Positions 14,497-18,495 of a DNA stretch of 18,495 bases are shown here, piece by piece. Every line of letters begins with the position of its first letter. Within the stretch, counting starts at the first letter, position 1. This stretch comes from CBFGWV01 sp965652545 (GTDB taxonomy: Bacteria; Pseudomonadota; Gammaproteobacteria; Competibacterales; Competibacteraceae). The stretch is taken from positions 1-18,495 of the forward strand of contig CBFGWV010000066.1 of assembly GCA_965652545.1 (NCBI GenBank), given 5' to 3'. A model generated the notes under the pieces. The model did not search any database, had not been told where the DNA came from, and was given only the letters and a program-made list of their open reading frames with translations. A program made the translations under genes and the position numbers.

Positions 14497-16184
14497 AGCA
14501 AGCTCCGTCCTTGCTTGAGCTCGGCTCGCATCATGTCTTTCACCCGGCACTCTCCGCACATCATCAGGCGGCGACGCTGCTCGTCGCTCTGGAACATGTA
14601 ATGCCCGCTCAGGGACTGCTGGATACGCGCGATCACGCTGGCGGTGGCGAAGGGTTTGCCACAGCTCACACACTCGAACGGTGCTTCTTCGTTCAATACC
14701 CGGTTCTCGCGCCGGTCCTCCGGGTCGTACAGGTAGCGCGGGTGCAGCGTGATGGCGTCCTCCGGGCAGGCGGTCTCGCACAGGCCGCACTGGACGCATA
14801 AATCTTCATTGAAGGCCAGGCGCGGACGGTCCGGGGTGTCCATCAGCGCCCGCGTGGGGCACACCTGAACGCAGCCCATGCACAACGTGCAGGCTTCGCG
14901 GTTGACCTCGACCGCACCGAAGGGCGAGCCGGCCGTCAGCTCTGTCACCAGTTGCGGCGCCGGTGCCTGGGCATACAGGTGGTCGACGGCCAAGCGCACC
15001 GTGCGGCGCTTTTCATTGAACGTATCGAAACCCGCCGGTTGGATGACCGGCAGGGGTTCGAGCCCCGCAAGCGCGGCGGGCAGGTGGTCATCCCCGGCGG
15101 CCAGACGGTCGATGGCCACGGGTTCGTAGCCCATGCCGGCAAGCACCGCGCGGGCGATGCCGATTTGCGTATCCAATGCCTGCACGACCCGCCGCGGCGC
15201 CGCCGGCGTGGTCAGCAGCAGCACCCGCTCGGCACCGAATGCGAGCGTGGCGAACCAGGCATCCATGCCGACGCTGCCGATATCCTCGACCGCCACCGGC
15301 AGAACGGACTCGGGCAGCGCGGGCATGGCCTCGCGCACCAGGCCGGCGCCTTGTTCGGTGTCATGGAACAGCACCAGCGGCCGCTGCCCGCCGTTCTGGC
15401 GATAATCGCGCAGCATGCGGCGCACACCGAGCAGCAGGTCGCGTGGCACCGGGTAGGCGTAGGTGATCGCCCCGGTGGGGCAGGAGGTGGCGCACACGCC
15501 CACGCCCTGGCAAAGGAAGGGGTCGATGCGGATCAAGTGGTCGAGGCTGGTGATCGCGCCCGAGGAGCAACTGTCCAGGCAGCGCGTGCAACCGGTCAGC
15601 TCGCTGCGGCTGTGGGCGCAGATCGCCGGGTCGAAATTGAAGAACTTGGGTTTTTCGAACTCGCCGGTAAGCTCGGGAATTTCGGCCAGCGCCTTGTCGA
15701 GATCCGCTGCCGTGGCAATAGCGAAGTAGCCGAACGGCGGCGTCTGCACATCGATCAGCGCCGGGTTGGAGAAATCCAGCACCAGATCGAACCAGGGGCG
15801 CGTGGGCGTGGCGAGCTCCGCCAGCGCGAGGCGACCGCCCTTGGCCGTCTGCAGATGGCCTTCGAAACGGCCCAGATGACCGGTCAGATGTGCCACCTGC
15901 CCGCTGATGGCGCTGAAGCCGGCTATGTCCGGGCACGGCTCGCCGGGCGCCAGATCGGTAATCACCGCAGTGCCGCCGGCATGGCCGTGCAGCCGCGCGG
16001 CAGCGTCGGCGACTTGAGCGCGGGTGCCGGTCAGCAGCACGCTGCCGGCCGACTCATAGGCCACCAGCGAGGTGGGTTGCTCATCCACACTGCCCAGGGC
16101 AGCCAAGGCGATATTGCGCGCCTGCCCGTCGGCAGTGGATGCCGGCCAGACGGCGAGACGGTCTGTGTCGGGCTCTTCGGCCAC
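14493..16184 (-). CDS. Large ferredoxin-like 4Fe-4S protein of the fdh cluster
   Basis: The 563-residue soluble protein has two ferredoxin regions. The first is atypical: C189-x9-C199-x2-C202-x3-C206 and C225-x5-C231-x3-C235-P. The second is canonical: C432-x2-C435-x2-C438-x3-C442-P and C463-x2-C466-x2-C469-x3-C473-P. Residues 265-385 between them form an alpha/beta region without metal motifs. The end carries paired C505-x2-C508 and C543-x2-C546, which could bind zinc or another cluster. Residues 1-180 have no motif I recognise. The start is GTG at 16184, with a modest AGAGAGA site upstream. Homologues stand beside DUF3305/DUF3306 and TorD-type genes in many fdh clusters. It probably supplies or shuttles electrons in the cytoplasm during maturation, but the reaction is not known. 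Confidence 0.85.
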   Translation of the reverse strand: MAEEPDTDRLAVWPASTADGQARNIALAALGSVDEQPTSLVAYESAGSVLLTGTRAQVADAAARLHGHAGGTAVITDLAPGEPCPDIAGFSAISGQVAHLTGHLGRFEGHLQTAKGGRLALAELATPTRPWFDLVLDFSNPALIDVQTPPFGYFAIATAADLDKALAEIPELTGEFEKPKFFNFDPAICAHSRSELTGCTRCLDSCSSGAITSLDHLIRIDPFLCQGVGVCATSCPTGAITYAYPVPRDLLLGVRRMLRDYRQNGGQRPLVLFHDTEQGAGLVREAMPALPESVLPVAVEDIGSVGMDAWFATLAFGAERVLLLTTPAAPRRVVQALDTQIGIARAVLAGMGYEPVAIDRLAAGDDHLPAALAGLEPLPVIQPAGFDTFNEKRRTVRLAVDHLYAQAPAPQLVTELTAGSPFGAVEVNREACTLCMGCVQVCPTRALMDTPDRPRLAFNEDLCVQCGLCETACPEDAITLHPRYLYDPEDRRENRVLNEEAPFECVSCGKPFATASVIARIQQSLSGHYMFQSDEQRRRLMMCGECRVKDMMRAELKQGRSLL

Positions 16185-16240
16185 GTTATGGTCTCTCTTT
16201 GGTGGTGGCGGTCATCCGTACCGGCACCAGCACGGCTTCG

Positions 16241-16813
16241 CTATATCGACCGGTCCCCTTGTCCGGCCGTCGCTTCGTCACGCCCGATGCCGTCGGCATC
16301 GGGTGCTTCCGTTGTATCGTTGACGTCTATCGGTGCCCGGTCGTCGGCGGGCGCAGCATCGGCGACCTCCGCTTGTTGGGCATCCAGCAATTGCTGCGCC
16401 TCGCGGGCCAATGCGCGCTTGAGGTCATGCGGCACCACATCGCCCAGCGGGGTGAAATTCGTGTAGTCATCCGAATACTCGGCGCACAGGCAGATTTTGT
16501 TGAACTGCGGTGCGTGAAACAGCTTGCGCAAGGCGGCCTGGCGCAAGGCGTCGCTGACCTTGCTGGACCAGAACGCGCTGAAGTCCGAATCCGGCCCCAG
16601 GCTCTCCAGCGGCGGCATGTCCGCATCGGTGAGTTCGTCGATCGGCTTACCGGTACGGGCATCGATGCGCTCAGCCGGTGCCGCGGGTTCGGCGACCGCG
16701 ACGTTGGCAACGGGCGCGTCCTGTCCACCGCCGAGCTTGCGGCGCGACCATCGGCCAAGGAACGGTTCCCTGGCTTCCGTTGGTGCGTACTGTTCGGGTG
16801 GTTTTGCCGTCAT
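16241..16813 (-). CDS. DUF3306 protein, fdh cluster accessory
   Basis: The 190-residue protein shows the DUF3306 pattern: FLGRWSRRK near the start, LTDADMPPLESLGPDSDFSAFW at about 61-82, then LRQAALRKLFHAPQFN and SDDYTNFTPLGDVVPHDLKR. The last 50 residues are acidic, Ala-rich and of low complexity. No signal peptide is present, so it should be cytoplasmic. The gene begins one base after the DUF3305 stop (TGATATG), suggesting coupled translation. DUF3305 and DUF3306 genes commonly precede the ferredoxin and TorD-type genes in formate dehydrogenase clusters, so an assembly role is likely, but the biochemical activity is unknown. A 56-base gap without features separates it from the ferredoxin gene. 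Confidence 0.85.
   Translation of the reverse strand: MTAKPPEQYAPTEAREPFLGRWSRRKLGGGQDAPVANVAVAEPAAPAERIDARTGKPIDELTDADMPPLESLGPDSDFSAFWSSKVSDALRQAALRKLFHAPQFNKICLCAEYSDDYTNFTPLGDVVPHDLKRALAREAQQLLDAQQAEVADAAPADDRAPIDVNDTTEAPDADGIGRDEATAGQGDRSI
16283..16303. repeat. Inverted repeat inside the DUF3306 gene
   Basis: CCCGATGCC (16283-16291) and GGCATCGGG (16295-16303) are perfect 9-bp arms around a 3-base loop. They lie in the low-complexity 3' part of the gene. The repeat could form a hairpin in the message, but codon-driven coincidence (Asp-Ala-Asp-Gly codons) is just as likely. Confidence 0.3.
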
Positions 16814-16814
16814 A

Positions 16815-17375
16815 TCAACCGTTACCCGTCACGGGGTTGGCTTTCTCCACGCTGCGCTCGTACTCCCCATCGCGCCGCCGCTTGCCTTGTCCCCGACGGC
16901 GCGGTTGGTAGTGACGTGCGACGAAATCGGCCATCCAACGGTGGATTTCCGGCGGCAGCGGCGTCTGGAGCACCGTCTGCGCGCTGTCGCGCAAGTCGGT
17001 GGCGTCCATGTTCTGCGCCTCGTCCAGGCTTACGGTGACCAGCTCTGGCGCCGGCCCGTCCGGCCCGAGACGGCAGACGACGAAGATGCTGGGCCGCTCG
17101 CTGCCGAGGTTCAGCGCATAGTCGTCCGCAAGACGCGGGTGTAGCCGCAGCCGGTAGCCCTGCCAGAGCACTTGCTGACCCTCCGGACCTGAACGGATCA
17201 CCAGCCGCTGGCGGTTGGGGGTGGCAAAGCGCGCCCCGGCCACGACACCAGCCAAGTACCAGCGCGGCTGTGCGGCATCGTTGCCGTCACAAGCCAGGAT
17301 GGGGGCCACGGCCAGTTCGCTTTCATCCGACAGCAGGGGTTCGTCCGTCACCGTCGCTCCGGTTAAAGAATCCAT
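16815..17375 (-). CDS. DUF3305 protein, first gene of the fdh operon
   Basis: The 186-residue protein matches DUF3305: WYLAGVVAGA at about 39-48, a central LHPRLADDYALNLGSERPS, then VTVSLDEAQNMD and PLPPEIHRWMADFVARHYQP. It ends in a basic tail (RRRGQGKRRRDG). It has no signal peptide. It is the promoter-proximal gene of the minus-strand cluster and directly precedes DUF3306, its usual partner. The start at 17375 has no ribosome site, and a -10-like TATACT ends only 7 bases upstream. Thus the message may be leaderless, or translation may begin further inside, for example at a GTG a few codons downstream. The function of the family is not known. Confidence 0.8.
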   Translation of the reverse strand: MDSLTGATVTDEPLLSDESELAVAPILACDGNDAAQPRWYLAGVVAGARFATPNRQRLVIRSGPEGQQVLWQGYRLRLHPRLADDYALNLGSERPSIFVVCRLGPDGPAPELVTVSLDEAQNMDATDLRDSAQTVLQTPLPPEIHRWMADFVARHYQPRRRGQGKRRRDGEYERSVEKANPVTGNG

Positions 17376-17382
17376 TCGGTTG

Positions 17383-17388
17383 AGTATA
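17383..17388 (-). promoter_or_regulatory. Candidate -10 element of the fdh operon
   Basis: On the minus strand TATACT stands 7 bases before the DUF3305 start codon. The -35 region at 16-18 bases spacing is poor (TTCTAA or GTTCTA), and it overlaps one arm of the inverted repeat at 17407. That would fit a promoter needing an activator. Transcription would begin at about 17376, nearly at the ATG. Confidence 0.4.
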
Positions 17389-17406
17389 GATGGCGTCTAT
17401 GAATTT

Positions 17407-17448
17407 AGAACGGGTCCAACCGGCTTTCGACCCTGCGATGCCCGTTCT
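17407..17448. repeat. 8-bp inverted repeat in the divergent control region
   Basis: AGAACGGG (17407-17414) and CCCGTTCT (17441-17448) are perfect reverse complements separated by 26 bases. The left arm overlaps the expected -35 position of the fdh operon. The arms are 34 bases apart, about three helical turns, which suits two bound protein units on one face. It could be an operator. As a hairpin the loop would be large. Confidence 0.4.
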
Positions 17449-17462
17449 GTGAAAACCTCACA
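17448..17462. promoter_or_regulatory. CRP/FNR-family-like palindrome with 5-base spacer
   Basis: TGTGA (17448-17452) and TCACA (17458-17462) are perfect half-sites of the CRP type, but the spacer is AAACC (5 bases), whereas classical CRP sites have 6. The centre lies about 55 bases before the likely start of the quinone oxidoreductase transcript and about 80 bases upstream of the DUF3305 start. The odd spacing lowers confidence in CRP/Vfr binding. Confidence 0.35.
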
Positions 17463-17497
17463 AAAACGCGCCGGTCTCCACCTGCGGAATCGGCCCC

Positions 17498-17503
17498 TAT
17501 ACT
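17498..17503 (+). promoter_or_regulatory. Candidate -10 element of the quinone oxidoreductase gene
   Basis: TATACT lies 40 bases before the start codon. At 17-base spacing the upstream hexamer is TCTCCA (17475-17480), which matches the -35 consensus at only three positions. The transcript would start near 17510. Confidence 0.45.
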
Positions 17504-17542
17504 GACGCGCACTCATTTGAACCCGGGACCAGGAGATTAACG

Positions 17543-18495
17543 ATGACCCACGCGATCCGCATTCACGAACACGGTGGCCCCGATGTCATGCGCTGGGAGG
17601 CCGTGGACGTCGGCGAACCCGGCCCCGACCAAGTGCGCCTGCGGCACACGGTGGTCGGCCTGAATTTCATCGATATCTATCACCGCAGCGGCCTGTACCC
17701 GGTGGCTGGCCTGCCGATCACCCTGGGGATGGAAGCCGCCGGGGTGGTGGAGGCGGTGGGCAGCGAGGTCAGCGAATTCAAGCCCGGTGACCGGGTCGCC
17801 TACGCGTCCCCGCCATTAGGCAGTTACAGCGAGGCCCGGCTCATGCCGTGGCACCGCCTGGTGAAGCTGCCCGATGCCATAGCCGACGAAACCGCCGCCG
17901 CGATGATGCTCGCGGGCATGACCGCGCAGTACCTGTTGCGACGCACCTTCCCGCTCAAGGCCGGCGATACGGTACTCATCCACGCCGCTGCCGGCGGCGT
18001 GGGGCTGCTCGCCTGCCAATGGGCGAACCACCTGGGCGCCACGGTCATCGGCACCGTCGGCAGCGCGGAGAAGGCGGCGCTGGCCAGCGCCAACGGCGCC
18101 CACCACACCATCCTCTACCGTGACGAGAACTTCGTCGACCGGGTCAAGGCGATCACCGGCGGACGCGGTGTCGACGTGGTCCTGGATGGTGTGGGCAAGG
18201 ACACGTTCATGCCGTCGCTGGACTGTATCCGGCCGATGGGCATGATGGTCACCTTCGGCAACGCCTCCGGGCCGGTGCCGGCCATCGATCCGCTGACTTT
18301 ATCGGCCAAGGGCTCGTTGTTCCTGACCCGCCCGACCCTGATGACCTACACCGCCAAGCGCGAGGACCTGGTCGCCTCGGCCCAGGAGCTGTTCGATGTG
18401 GTGGCCTCCGGCGCGGTGAAGATCGACATCCGCCAGCGTTACCCGCTGCGCGAGGCGGCCCGGGCGCATACCGATCTGGAGGCGCGCAGGACGAC
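17543..18495 (+). CDS. qor: NAD(P)H:quinone oxidoreductase, zeta-crystallin-like (3' end outside window)
   Basis: The reading frame is open to the window end, giving 317 residues. The family is about 325 residues long, so only the last few are missing. It belongs to the zinc-free medium-chain dehydrogenases. The catalytic domain shows GLNFIDIYHRSGLYP (39-53) and the GMEAAGVVEAVG segment. The nucleotide-binding motif is A150-G-G-V-G154 in VLIHAAAGGVG. The zinc-binding cysteines and histidines of alcohol dehydrogenases are missing. Such enzymes reduce quinones by one electron with NADPH in the cytoplasm. AGGAGA (17531-17536) precedes the ATG at 17543. It is divergent from the fdh operon and shares its control region, though a functional link is not shown. 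Confidence 0.9.
   Translation, partial: MTHAIRIHEHGGPDVMRWEAVDVGEPGPDQVRLRHTVVGLNFIDIYHRSGLYPVAGLPITLGMEAAGVVEAVGSEVSEFKPGDRVAYASPPLGSYSEARLMPWHRLVKLPDAIADETAAAMMLAGMTAQYLLRRTFPLKAGDTVLIHAAAGGVGLLACQWANHLGATVIGTVGSAEKAALASANGAHHTILYRDENFVDRVKAITGGRGVDVVLDGVGKDTFMPSLDCIRPMGMMVTFGNASGPVPAIDPLTLSAKGSLFLTRPTLMTYTAKREDLVASAQELFDVVASGAVKIDIRQRYPLREAARAHTDLEARRT

Noticed and set aside
14497..14799. N-terminal extension of the TorD-type chaperone
   Set aside because: The extra 101 codons overlap the ferredoxin gene and are arginine/proline-rich shadow sequence; the ATG at 14496 forms a classic ATGA overlap.
14952..16466. A 504-codon plus-strand frame opposite the ferredoxin-like gene
   Set aside because: It is a shadow of the 563-residue iron-sulfur protein, whose cysteine motifs leave no doubt about the coding strand.

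Overview
The window is a GC-rich chromosomal segment of about 18.5 kb from a respiring proteobacterium. The fdh gene set, the MocR/DUF1127 pair and the codon use fit a gammaproteobacterium, but no rRNA or marker gene is present, so this is an inference. I see no insertion sequence, phage gene, tRNA or CRISPR array. Gene density is high, and no gene-free stretch exceeds about 200 bases.

Left part (1-7201). A small DUF1127 protein gene (151-393, minus) is transcribed divergently from a MocR-type GntR/aminotransferase regulator (577-2016, plus), an arrangement like yjiS/yjiR of E. coli. Four CTGTA boxes lie between them, two in each orientation. A large soluble PAS/GAF hybrid histidine kinase (2169-5462, plus) follows. 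It converges on a GhrA-like glyoxylate/hydroxypyruvate reductase (5468-6412, minus). Divergent from that is an exported Rieske-like protein (6485-7201, plus) whose cluster-binding motif is C-x-H ... C-x-x-E instead of C-x-H ... C-x-x-H.

Main part (7177-17375, minus strand). Twelve closely spaced genes form what looks like one formate dehydrogenase operon. In order of transcription they are DUF3305, DUF3306, a multi-cluster ferredoxin-like protein, a TorD-type chaperone, a small TAT-target protein, FdhA (cysteine-type molybdenum or tungsten catalytic subunit with a TAT signal), FdhB (four [4Fe-4S] clusters), a small lipoprotein, FdhC (cytochrome b), a DUF6505-like protein, an unrecognised 96-residue protein and an exported ankyrin-repeat protein. 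FdhA, FdhB and FdhC would oxidise formate on the periplasmic side and pass electrons through iron-sulfur clusters and b hemes to the quinone pool. The first genes look like maturation and export factors. The last three have no clear role and are the least explained part of the operon. A very stable 11-bp hairpin separates fdhC from these last three genes.

Right end (17376-18495). A divergent regulatory region contains two inverted repeats, one resembling a CRP/FNR-family site with a 5-base spacer, and promoter-like sequences on both strands. It leads to a zinc-free quinone oxidoreductase gene (17543 onward, plus) that runs off the window a few residues before its expected end.
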